DNA of 64,000 bases, taken from positions 248,001 through 312,000 of the forward strand of contig CAWDMA010000001.1 in NCBI GenBank assembly GCA_963803425.1, read 5' to 3'. Origin of the DNA: DASPWW01 sp963803425 (GTDB taxonomy: Bacteria; Actinomycetota; Thermoleophilia; Solirubrobacterales; 70-9). Shown piece after piece: positions 18,143-25,498 of the stretch (its first letter is position 1; the number at the start of each line of letters is the position of its first letter). The position numbers and the translations under genes were made by a program. The notes beneath the pieces were generated by a model, which worked only from the letters and a program-made list of their open reading frames with translations, was not told where the DNA came from and did not search any database.

Positions 18143-18152
18143 CCGGTAGGAA

Positions 18153-18184
18153 GCCGCCCCCGGACGCGAAGCGGAGGAGGCGGC
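18153..18184 (-). repeat. palindromic element copy A (intergenic)
   Basis: GCCGCC arms (18153-18158 and 18179-18184 as GGCGGC) flank a 20-base loop that, on the minus strand, reads TCCTCCGCTTCGCGTCCGGG, identical to the loops of the copies inside kgd and ubiA. It lies 11 bases after the permease stop codon and 16 bases before copy B, in the same orientation. Confidence 0.85.
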
Positions 18185-18200
18185 GCAATTTCGTTTCGAA

Positions 18201-18231
18201 GCCGCCCCGGACGCGAAGCGGAGGAGGCGGC
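18201..18231 (-). repeat. palindromic element copy B (intergenic, tandem with A)
   Basis: The same GCCGCC/GGCGGC stem with a 19-base loop, one G shorter than the consensus loop. It is a direct repeat of copy A with a 48-base period and ends 19 bases before the ATG of the 18251 gene, so it forms the leader of that gene. Confidence 0.85.
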
Positions 18232-18250
18232 GTAATGAAAGACTTGTCCG

Positions 18251-18895
18251 ATGAGCGAGGAGTGGAGAGTCGAGGTCGAGCTCGGCGACGAGCAGCACCA
18301 CCTGACGGTGGGTGAGCGACTGCGATCACGGGAGCTGGACGACGACGCACGCGAGCGGCTCGGCGACCGCTTCATCGTCACGCGCGACGGCAGCAGGCTG
18401 TTCCTGTACGCCCGCTCCGAGGACGGCGCAGCCGAGGCGGAGCGGGTGATCCGCGAGGAGCTCGACGCGGACGGACTTGCCGCCGAGATCGCGGTCACCC
18501 GGTGGCACCCGGTCGAGGAGGCGTGGCTCGACCCCACGGCCGAGATGCCTGAGACCGACGCGGAGGCGGAGGCCGAGCGGGAGCGCCACGAGCAGGCCGC
18601 CGAGGCGGCGGGCTCGCAGGACTGGGAGGTGAAGGTGACGCTGCCCGGCGTGCGCCAGACCCGGGAGCTGGCTGGACGGCTCGCCGAGGAGGGGATGCCG
18701 GTGAGGCGGAGATGGAGCCACCTGCTGGTGGGCGCCCCGACCGAGGAGCAGGCCGCCGAGATCGGGAAGCGGATCGAGTCCGAGGCGCCCGAGGGCTCGA
18801 CCGTGTTCGTCGAGCCGCGCACAGGCGTCCCTCACCCGCTGTTCGTCTACTTCGAGTCGCACAAGCCCGGCGCCGCGCGCGACCTCGGGCTGTAG
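18251..18895 (+). CDS. conserved hypothetical protein, two alpha/beta modules
   Basis: A 214-residue soluble, acidic protein. It contains two similar beta-alpha-beta-like modules (about residues 5-85 and 120-205) separated by a Glu/Ala-rich helical linker (DAEAEAERERHEQAAEAAG). The second module has WEVKVTLPGVRQTRELAGRLAEEGMPVRRRWSHLLVGAPTEEQAAEIGKRI-like alternation (ferredoxin-like). I recognise no catalytic motif. The leader contains the palindromic element copy B. The stop lies three bases from the end of the DUF72 gene on the other strand. Confidence 0.7.
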   Translation: MSEEWRVEVELGDEQHHLTVGERLRSRELDDDARERLGDRFIVTRDGSRLFLYARSEDGAAEAERVIREELDADGLAAEIAVTRWHPVEEAWLDPTAEMPETDAEAEAERERHEQAAEAAGSQDWEVKVTLPGVRQTRELAGRLAEEGMPVRRRWSHLLVGAPTEEQAAEIGKRIESEAPEGSTVFVEPRTGVPHPLFVYFESHKPGAARDLGL

Positions 18896-18898
18896 AGC

Positions 18899-19618
18899 TC
18901 AGGAGAGTCGCCGCTGCAGCCACCGCGCGTTGTCGAGCGCGTGACCCTCCCAGTCGTTGTTGAAGTACGCGAGCACCTCGACCTCGGATCGCCACGCCGC
19001 GATCCGGCGCTTCCACGTCTCCAGCTCGCGCTCGGAGTAGCGCCCCCGCCGCCCCCGCCGGCCGTAGTGGAAGCGGACGAACGTCCAACCGGCGGTGATC
19101 TCGTGGGCCTGAAAGGGCCGCTCGGGATGGTCGCCGATCACGAGCGCGGCGCCGTGGCGGCGGAGAATCTCGTACACCGGCGCCGCGAACCAGCTCGGGT
19201 GGCGGAACTCGAAGCAGTGGCGGCCGTCACCGACGGCCGACAGCGCGGCGTCGAGCCGATCGTCGTCGCGCCTGAAGCTCTCCGGGAGCTGCCACAGCGT
19301 CGGCCCCATTCGGCCGGCGCGGCGGAGCGGCCGGAGCGGCTCGTAGAACCGCTTCACGTAGCGGCCCAGGTCCCCGGTGAGCCGCTTCACATGGGTGAGG
19401 TAGCGGCTCGCCTTGCAGGAGAACAGGAACCCCTCCGGCGTCTGCTCCACCCACTGCTCGACCGCCGTCGGCGAAGCGAGCCGGTAGAAGGTGCTGTTCA
19501 CCTCGACCGTCTCGAACGTCTCGGCGTACCGGGCCAGCCAGCGGCGCTGCGCGAGCCCCTCCGGGTACAGGCGCCCGCGCCACTGCTTGTACTGCCAGCC
19601 GGAGCAACCGACCCGCAC
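18899..19618 (-). CDS. DUF72 (YecE-like) protein
   Basis: A 239-residue TIM-barrel-like DUF72 protein. Signature stretches: VGCSGWQYKQWRGRLYPEGL at the N-terminus, TFETVEVNSTFYRLAS, FSCKASRYLTHVKRL, GPTLWQLPESF, FEFRHPSWF and ending in YFNNDWEGHALDNA. The biochemical role of DUF72 is not established. The GTG at 19618 begins five bases after the stop of the polyamine permease gene, so it is the last gene of that transporter operon; whether it has any role in polyamine use is unknown. Confidence 0.9.
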   Translation of the reverse strand: MRVGCSGWQYKQWRGRLYPEGLAQRRWLARYAETFETVEVNSTFYRLASPTAVEQWVEQTPEGFLFSCKASRYLTHVKRLTGDLGRYVKRFYEPLRPLRRAGRMGPTLWQLPESFRRDDDRLDAALSAVGDGRHCFEFRHPSWFAAPVYEILRRHGAALVIGDHPERPFQAHEITAGWTFVRFHYGRRGRRGRYSERELETWKRRIAAWRSEVEVLAYFNNDWEGHALDNARWLQRRLS

Positions 19619-19623
19619 TCGCT

Positions 19624-20535
19624 TCAGGCTCGACCCTGCCCCGGCGCAAACGCCAGCGTCGTCTGGATCTCCTCCTCCTGCGTCGGGCGAAACGCTGCCA
19701 TCCGCTCCGCGCGACGCTGCTGGACCACGGTGAAGAGCATCGCGATCAGCGTCAACAGGAACAGCATCGTCGCGAGCGTGTACACCTGGACAGGGATCCC
19801 GCGCTGGGAGGCGCCGAAGATGTACAGCGGGAAGGTCACCGTCGTTCCGGAGTTGAAGTTCGAGATCACGAAGTCGTCGATCGAGAGCGCGAAGGCGAGC
19901 AGCCCGGCGGCGACCACCGCCGGGGCAAGCAGTGGCAAGGTGACGGTCCTGAACGTGGTGAACGGGTCGGCGCCGAGGTCGCGCGCCGCCTCCTCGAGGC
20001 TGCGGTCGAACCCGATCAGCCGCGATCTGACCACCACGACCACGAAGCTGATCGAGAACATCACGTGGGCGATCAGCAGCGTCTGGAACCCGGGGCTGAT
20101 TCCGTACAGGAGGAACATCGACAGCAGCGCCGCGCCGATCACAACCTCCGGCGACGCCATCGGGATCACGATCAGGAAGTTCGACGCGCGCTGCCCGAAG
20201 AACTTGTAGCGGACCAGGGCGATCGCCATCATCGTCCCGATCGCGGTCGAGATCACGGTGGCGAGTGCCGCGAGCTCGAGGCTGACCCGCATCGCGTCGC
20301 TGAGCTCGGGAATCGCGAGCGGATGCAGCCACGCGTCGACAGAGAAGCCCTGCCAGGTGAAGTTGTACTTCCCCTTCGGGGCGTTGAACGAGAACACCAT
20401 GATCACGCCGATCGGGATCAGCATGTACGCGATCGCGAGCACCCCGTAGATCGTGATCGCGTGGTCGCGCAGCCACTTCCATGCCCGCGCCGGCGCCGAG
20501 CGCTCGATCGTGGCCGACTCCATCGGGGCGCTCAC
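19624..20535 (-). CDS. potC: spermidine/putrescine ABC permease PotC-type (system 1)
   Basis: A ~303-residue inner-membrane permease with six hydrophobic segments and the MetI-like coupling (EAA) loop, here SLEEAARDLGADPFTTFRTVTLPLL, which docks onto the PotA-type ATPase. The C-terminus is a cytosolic tail. GTG 20535 overlaps the potB stop (GTGA) and has GAGGAGG upstream; an internal ATG at 20523 is a weaker choice. It is the fourth gene of the potA-potD-potB-potC order on the minus strand. With PotB it forms the channel for polyamine or a related cationic substrate. Confidence 0.92.
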   Translation of the reverse strand: MSAPMESATIERSAPARAWKWLRDHAITIYGVLAIAYMLIPIGVIMVFSFNAPKGKYNFTWQGFSVDAWLHPLAIPELSDAMRVSLELAALATVISTAIGTMMAIALVRYKFFGQRASNFLIVIPMASPEVVIGAALLSMFLLYGISPGFQTLLIAHVMFSISFVVVVVRSRLIGFDRSLEEAARDLGADPFTTFRTVTLPLLAPAVVAAGLLAFALSIDDFVISNFNSGTTVTFPLYIFGASQRGIPVQVYTLATMLFLLTLIAMLFTVVQQRRAERMAAFRPTQEEEIQTTLAFAPGQGRA

Positions 20536-21401
20536 GCCTCCCGCGCCTCCTCGCCCATCAGCGCCTCGGACCCGGCGAAGCGGATGTACACGAACACCGC
20601 CACCATGATCAGCGTCATCAGCACGAACGAGAGCGCGGCGGCGGTCGGGTAGTCGTTCACGACCAGGTACCGGCTCTGGATCACGTTCCCGATCATCGCC
20701 TGGTTCTGGCTGCCGAGAAACGACGCGTTCACGTAGTCGCCGACAGCCGGGATGAAGGTGAGCAGGGTGCCGGCGACGATCCCCGGCGCCGAGATCGGCA
20801 GCGTCACCCTCAGGAAGGCCTGCCGCGCCGATGCGTACAGGTCCTTGGCGGCCTCGATCAAACTGAGGTCTATCCGCTCCAGGCTCGCGTAGATCGGCAG
20901 GATCATGAACGGGAGGAAGTTGTAGGTGAGGCCGGCGATCACCGACCCAGGCGTGTCCAGCAGCCGCCCGCTCTGCGGCAGCAGGCCGATCGTCTTCATC
21001 GTGTCGACGATGACGCCGCTGTCGCCGAGGATCGTCTGCCAGGCGAGTGTGCGGATCAGGTAGGTGGTGAAGAACGGCGCCACGACGGCGAACAGGAGCG
21101 CGTTCTTCCACCTCCCCGCCCGGAACGCGATCATGTACGCAAGCGGGTACGCGACGAGCAGGGCGATCAGGGTCGCCGCCCCCGCGTACTCGAACGAGCG
21201 CAAGAACTGCGTATCGAAGTCGGACAGGGCGCTCGAGTAGTTCTTGAAATGCCCCGTGAACTCGAACCCCGAGAGCAGCGAGCCCTGCTCCAGCGACAGC
21301 CGTGCCATGAAGTACATCGGCACGACGAAGAACAGGATCAGCCATATCAGCCCGGGGCCAAGCAGGAAATACGGCACGGAGCGACGGCGGACGGCGCTCA
21401 T
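20532..21401 (-). CDS. potB: spermidine/putrescine ABC permease PotB-type (system 1)
   Basis: A ~289-residue permease with six membrane segments, starting VPYFLLGPGLIWLILFFVVPMY as in PotB/PotH proteins. Its EAA loop is SLIEAAKDLYASARQAFLRVTLPIS. ATG 21401 is used, with GAGGTG upstream; an in-frame GTG at 21413 is also possible. It follows the binding-protein gene by 58 bases and overlaps potC by four, so the two channel subunits are translationally coupled. Confidence 0.92.
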   Translation of the reverse strand: MSAVRRRSVPYFLLGPGLIWLILFFVVPMYFMARLSLEQGSLLSGFEFTGHFKNYSSALSDFDTQFLRSFEYAGAATLIALLVAYPLAYMIAFRAGRWKNALLFAVVAPFFTTYLIRTLAWQTILGDSGVIVDTMKTIGLLPQSGRLLDTPGSVIAGLTYNFLPFMILPIYASLERIDLSLIEAAKDLYASARQAFLRVTLPISAPGIVAGTLLTFIPAVGDYVNASFLGSQNQAMIGNVIQSRYLVVNDYPTAAALSFVLMTLIMVAVFVYIRFAGSEALMGEEAREA

Positions 21402-21459
21402 CGGTGCGAACACCTCATCGCTGCCATCCGCCGTCGCCGATCCCGTGCCGCCGGCGCCC

Positions 21460-22608
21460 TCAGCCGCCGCCGCTGACCACCGACTGGTACTTCTTCGTCA
21501 CCTTGTTCTTGAATGACGCGTCGGGGGTCGCCTGCGGCGTGCAGTCCTTCGTGAAGGACGGATCCGGGAAGATCAGCTGGTTGTTGGCCAGCTTCGGATC
21601 CTGCTTCGCGAGGACCTCCTTGACGCCGTCGACCGGCGTGACGTAGTTCACGTACGCCGCGATCTGGGCCTGGTTCTTCGGGTCGTAGACGTAGTTCGCG
21701 AACGCCTGCGCCGTGCCCGGATTCGGGGCCCCGACCGGGATCACCATGTTGTCGGACCACAGGTTGCAGCCCTCCGTCGGGCGGATCCACTTCACGTTCG
21801 GGTTGTCCGCCTGCAACTGGATCGCGTCGCCCGACCACCCGACCGCGGCGACGATGTCGCCCCTGACGAGGTCGTCGGCGTATGCGTTCCCGGTGAAGTC
21901 GCGGATCTGCCCGGAGTTGGCGGCCTCCGCGATCTTGTCGATCGCGTTGTTCCAGTCCTCCTCCGTCGCGTTCTGCGGGTCGACGCCCTGCATCTTCATC
22001 ACCAGCGTGACGTCGTCGTACATGTCGCCGAGGAACGTCACCTTGCCCTTGTACTTCGGGTTGAACAGGTCGTTGATCGACTTGATCTCGGGTGCCAGGT
22101 CGGTGTTGACGATGATCCCCGTGAACCCGCTCTGCCACGGGACCGAGAAGTCCCTGTTCGGATCGAATCCGGGACTGCGCAGGTCCGGCCGGAGGTTCTT
22201 CTCGACGTTCGGAATCGCCGACTTGTCGTAGTTCTGGAGGTACCCGAGGTCGTGCATCTGCTGCACCATGTAGTCGGTGACGACGAACATCGAGCGGCCT
22301 CCGGACTCGCCGTTCTTGAGCAGCGGCGCCAGCTTGTTGAAGAACTCGAAGTTGTCGTTGATGTCCTCGATGTACTTGGTGTTCGCACCGACCTCCTTGT
22401 CGAACTCGGAGATCGTGTTCTTGTCGATGTAGAGGGGCCAGTTGGAGATCGTCCACTCCCCTCCGATCGGCTTCGCCGCGGCCGTCTCGGCGTTGTCGTT
22501 GCTGCTGTTTCCGCTGTCTTCGAGCCCGCCGCCGCCGCCGCACGCGGCGAGTCCAAGCACCGCACCCAGGGCCAGCAGCGCGAGCAGCACCTTCTGAACC
22601 TTGCTCAT
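21460..22608 (-). CDS. potD: polyamine-binding lipoprotein PotD/PotF-type (system 1)
   Basis: A 382-residue extracellular solute-binding protein. The signal segment VLLALLALGAVLGLAACGGGG contains the lipobox LAAC, so the Cys would be lipidated and the protein tethered outside the membrane. Family features include WPLYIDKNTISEFDKEVG near the N-terminus, GIIVNTDL, GWSGDAIQLQADNPNVKW and SDNMVIPVGAPNPGTAQAFANYV, as in spermidine/putrescine binders. ATG 22608 was chosen because the signal peptide begins there and GAGGAG lies upstream. It starts seven bases after the potA stop. Confidence 0.92.
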   Translation of the reverse strand: MSKVQKVLLALLALGAVLGLAACGGGGGLEDSGNSSNDNAETAAAKPIGGEWTISNWPLYIDKNTISEFDKEVGANTKYIEDINDNFEFFNKLAPLLKNGESGGRSMFVVTDYMVQQMHDLGYLQNYDKSAIPNVEKNLRPDLRSPGFDPNRDFSVPWQSGFTGIIVNTDLAPEIKSINDLFNPKYKGKVTFLGDMYDDVTLVMKMQGVDPQNATEEDWNNAIDKIAEAANSGQIRDFTGNAYADDLVRGDIVAAVGWSGDAIQLQADNPNVKWIRPTEGCNLWSDNMVIPVGAPNPGTAQAFANYVYDPKNQAQIAAYVNYVTPVDGVKEVLAKQDPKLANNQLIFPDPSFTKDCTPQATPDASFKNKVTKKYQSVVSGGG

Positions 22609-22615
22609 GGTCACA

Positions 22616-23818
22616 TCACTCCTCTGAATCGTCGCTGTTGGTGTCAGGCTGCGGCTCCGGCGCACCCCCGGCCGACTCGCGGACGAGGTGAATGTGCTCC
22701 GGCGACCAGCTCAGCCTCACGTTGGCCCCACCCCCCGGGAGGTGCTGGCGCTCGGCCTCGTCGGCGTTCGGCACCAGCACCGTCATCGGAACGTCGCCGC
22801 GCAACCGCACGACGATCTGCGTCGTCGTCCCGAGGTAGACGGACGCCTCGACCACCCCTTCCACGCTGGGGTGGCCGTCCTGCGCCTTCTCCTCGGTACG
22901 ATCGATCCGAAGCTTCTCGGGGCGGACCACGGCGTGGCATCGCTCCCCCACCCGGAGCCCGTCGCCGCGCGCCTTCACCTCGACGCCCGCGTCAAGCCGC
23001 ACCCTGGCCTTGTCGCCGTCGATCTTCTCGACCTCGCCGGGCATCAGGTTGGAGACCCCGATGAAGCCGGCCACGAACGTGGTCTGTGGGCGCTCGTACA
23101 CGTCCTCGGGCGCCCCGATCTGCTCGATCCTGCCCTGGTTCATGACGGCGAGCCGGTCGGACATCGTCAGCGCCTCCTCCTGGTCGTGGGTCACGTAGAT
23201 GAACGTGATCCCAACGTCGCGCTGGATCCGCTTCAGCTCGATCTGGAGCCCCTTGCGCAGCTTCAGGTCGAGCGCCCCCAGCGGCTCGTCCAGGAGCAGC
23301 ACCTTGGGCAGGTTGACGAGCGCCCTGGCGAGCGCGACACGCTGCTGCTGGCCGCCGGAGAGCTGCGCGGGGCGCCGGTTGATCTCGGCTGCCAGCCCGA
23401 CCCGCTCCAGCTCCTCCTCGACTCGTCGGCCGATCTCCGCCCTCGACACCTTCTTCCGCTTCAGCCCGAAGGCCACGTTCTCGCGCACGCTCAGGTGCGG
23501 GAACAGCGCGTAGGTCTGAAACACGGTGTTGGTGGGGCGGCGGTGGGCGGGCAGCCCGGCGACATCGGCTCCGTCGATCAGGACGCGCCCGGCGGAGGGC
23601 TCCTCGAACCCGGCGACCATCCGCAGCGTGGTCGTCTTCCCGCACCCGCTCGGCCCCAGCATCGTGAAGAACTCCCCGCCCCGGACCGCGAGGTCGATCC
23701 CGTCGACGGCGACGAGCTCGTCGAACCGCTTCGTCACCCCGCGCAGCTCGATGCCGGCCTGGGTGCCGTCGGCGCTCTCGGCGTCCGAGCTGAGCTGGTT
23801 CGTGCTCACCTGATCCAT
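22616..23818 (-). CDS. potA: spermidine/putrescine ABC ATPase PotA-type (system 1)
   Basis: A 400-residue ATPase: Walker A GPSGCGKTTT, Q-loop FQTYALFPHLS, signature LSGGQQQRVALARAL, Walker B VLLLDEPLGALD and H-loop YVTHDQEEAL, all intact, then a C-terminal TOBE-like regulatory domain (VRPEKLRIDRTEE, VEASVYLGTTTQIVVRL). It powers import through PotB/PotC. It is the first gene of the minus operon potA-potD-potB-potC-DUF72 and is divergent from the aminotransferase, 279 bases apart, so the two are probably regulated together. Confidence 0.94.
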   Translation of the reverse strand: MDQVSTNQLSSDAESADGTQAGIELRGVTKRFDELVAVDGIDLAVRGGEFFTMLGPSGCGKTTTLRMVAGFEEPSAGRVLIDGADVAGLPAHRRPTNTVFQTYALFPHLSVRENVAFGLKRKKVSRAEIGRRVEEELERVGLAAEINRRPAQLSGGQQQRVALARALVNLPKVLLLDEPLGALDLKLRKGLQIELKRIQRDVGITFIYVTHDQEEALTMSDRLAVMNQGRIEQIGAPEDVYERPQTTFVAGFIGVSNLMPGEVEKIDGDKARVRLDAGVEVKARGDGLRVGERCHAVVRPEKLRIDRTEEKAQDGHPSVEGVVEASVYLGTTTQIVVRLRGDVPMTVLVPNADEAERQHLPGGGANVRLSWSPEHIHLVRESAGGAPEPQPDTNSDDSEE

Positions 23819-23931
23819 TTGGTGTGCCTCGCGGGCGCCACCGTCCTCCGGGGCGGTGCCTGCTGAGGCCAGACTATGTCCGGCGCGGCGAAACCGCAAT
23901 GGGCTGGTGCCCCAAACGGTCGCGCAAGCTT

Positions 23932-23997
23932 TGTACGAAAGGTACATCCCGACTGCGGTGGCGGCGTTCCCGGACCCGGTTGTACCGATTGGACAAC
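23932..23997. promoter_or_regulatory. inverted repeats in potA/aminotransferase divergent region
   Basis: Two inverted repeats lie in the 279-base intergenic region: TGTAC-GAAAG-GTACA (23932-23946), a perfect 5-5-5 dyad, and GTTGT-N9-ACAAC (23979-23997). Related GTTGT half-sites recur near 24027 and 24054. These are candidate sites for a regulator of polyamine uptake and catabolism; the PucR protein encoded at 25499-27049 is the obvious candidate but no binding is shown. Confidence 0.45.
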
Positions 23998-24007
23998 GCG
24001 GTACGCT
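23980..24007 (+). promoter_or_regulatory. candidate promoter of aminotransferase operon
   Basis: TTGTAC (23980-23985), a 16-base spacer, TACGCT (24002-24007), about 90 bases before the aminotransferase ATG. The -35 box overlaps the GTTGT...ACAAC dyad, which would allow a bound regulator to control it. Only a moderate match to a housekeeping promoter. Confidence 0.35.
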
Positions 24008-24097
24008 GGACTTGAACGGATACCCCGTTGTAGCGCCAGATTGCTGCCGGTACGGTTGTGCAAAGCGGCAAGTCGAGGAGTTAGGAGGAGGATTTCG

Positions 24098-25489
24098 ATG
24101 GCCACGACCCGGAGCCGACCGGCGGCGGCGGAGCGCGAAGCGAGCCTCCAGGAGCTCGCGAAGCGGCACCTGTGGATGCACTTCACCCGGATGGGCGCGT
24201 ACAAGGACGCGGACGTCCCGATCATCGTCCGCGGCGAGGGCCCGTACGTGTACGACGAGGGCGGGAAGCGCTACCTCGACGGGCTCTCGGCCCTGTTCTG
24301 CGTGAACGCGGGGCACGGCCGGGCGGAGCTCGGTGACGCCGCCGCGGCCCAGGTCCGCGAGCTCGACTTCTACGTCAACTGGAGCTACGCCCACCCGCGC
24401 GTGATCGAGCTTGCGGCGCGGCTCGCGACGCTCACCCCCGGCGACCTGAACCGGATCTTCTTCACGTCCGGGGGCTCCGAGGCAGTCGAGTCGGCGATCA
24501 AGCTGGCTCGCGCCTACCACCTGAACACCGGCAACCCGCGGAAGACGAAGTTCATCACCAGGGAGGTCGCCTACCACGGGACGACCCTGGGTGCGCTGTC
24601 GGCCACCGGTATCACCGCGCTGCGGACGCCGTTCGAGCCGCTGGCGCCCGGCGGCCACCACGTTCCGAACACGAACAGCTACCGGTGGCCGGCCGAGCGC
24701 CATCAGCTCTGGGCCGCCGAGGAGATCGAGGAGAAGATCGAGTTCGAGGACCCCTCGACGGTGGCGGCCGTGATGCTGGAGCCGCTCCAGAACGCCGGCG
24801 GCAGCATCCCGCCGCAGGAGGGCTACTTCCAGCGCGTCCGGGAGATCTGCGACCGCTACAACGTGCTGCTGATCTCGGACGAGGTGATCTGCGCGTTCGG
24901 GCGGTTGGGGCACTACTTCGGGTGCCAGCGCTACGGCTACCAGCCCGACATCATCACGATGGCGAAGGCGCTCACCTCCTCGTACGTGCCGATGGGCGCG
25001 ATGGCCGTCTCGGACCGCGTGTTCGAGCCGTTCAGCGCGGGAAAGACGATGTTCGCGCACGGGTTCACGTTCGCGGGCCATCCGGTGGCGGCTGCGGTCG
25101 CGCTTGCGAACCTCGACGTGTTCGAACGTGAGGACCTGTGCGGCCGCGTGCTCGAGCATGAGGGGGAGTTCAGGTCGATGATGGAGTCGCTCCAGGACAT
25201 CCCGATCGTCGGACATGTGCGCGGCGACGGGTACTTCCACTCGATCGAGCTGGTCAAGGACCGCGACAGCAAGGCGTCGTTCGCCTCCGAGGAGGCCGAG
25301 AGCCTGCTCCGCGGCTTCCTCTCCGGCGAGCTCTACAGGCGCGGGCTGATCTGCCGCGCCGACGACCGCGGCGATCCCGTGATCCAGCTGGCGCCGCCGC
25401 TGATCTGCGGGCCCGAGCACTTCGCCGAGATGGAGTCCGTGCTGCGCCCGGTGCTGACCGAGGCCTCGGAGCGGGCCGGGATCGCCTAG
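24098..25489 (+). CDS. class III aminotransferase, probable polyamine/omega-amine:pyruvate type
   Basis: A 463-residue PLP enzyme. It shows FFTSGGSEAVESAIKLAR (phosphate-binding cup), YHGTTLGALSATG, VAAVMLEPLQNAGG, LLISDEVICAFGRLG (Asp contacting the PLP pyridine) and ITMAKALTSSYVPMGA with the Schiff-base Lys290. The N-terminal HLWMHFTRMGAYKDADVPIIVRGEG is like SpuC-type putrescine/spermidine aminotransferases and omega-amino acid:pyruvate transaminases. AGGAGGAGG precedes ATG 24098. It is divergent from potA and followed nine bases later by pucR; with alanine dehydrogenase downstream it could pass amino groups to pyruvate and then free ammonia. Confidence 0.88.
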   Translation: MATTRSRPAAAEREASLQELAKRHLWMHFTRMGAYKDADVPIIVRGEGPYVYDEGGKRYLDGLSALFCVNAGHGRAELGDAAAAQVRELDFYVNWSYAHPRVIELAARLATLTPGDLNRIFFTSGGSEAVESAIKLARAYHLNTGNPRKTKFITREVAYHGTTLGALSATGITALRTPFEPLAPGGHHVPNTNSYRWPAERHQLWAAEEIEEKIEFEDPSTVAAVMLEPLQNAGGSIPPQEGYFQRVREICDRYNVLLISDEVICAFGRLGHYFGCQRYGYQPDIITMAKALTSSYVPMGAMAVSDRVFEPFSAGKTMFAHGFTFAGHPVAAAVALANLDVFEREDLCGRVLEHEGEFRSMMESLQDIPIVGHVRGDGYFHSIELVKDRDSKASFASEEAESLLRGFLSGELYRRGLICRADDRGDPVIQLAPPLICGPEHFAEMESVLRPVLTEASERAGIA

Positions 25490-25498
25490 GCCGGCGCC

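Noticed and set aside
18153..18231. CRISPR-like direct repeats
   Set aside because: Only two units, internally palindromic, with a single 16-base spacer; identical cores occur elsewhere inside genes, so they belong to the palindromic element family.
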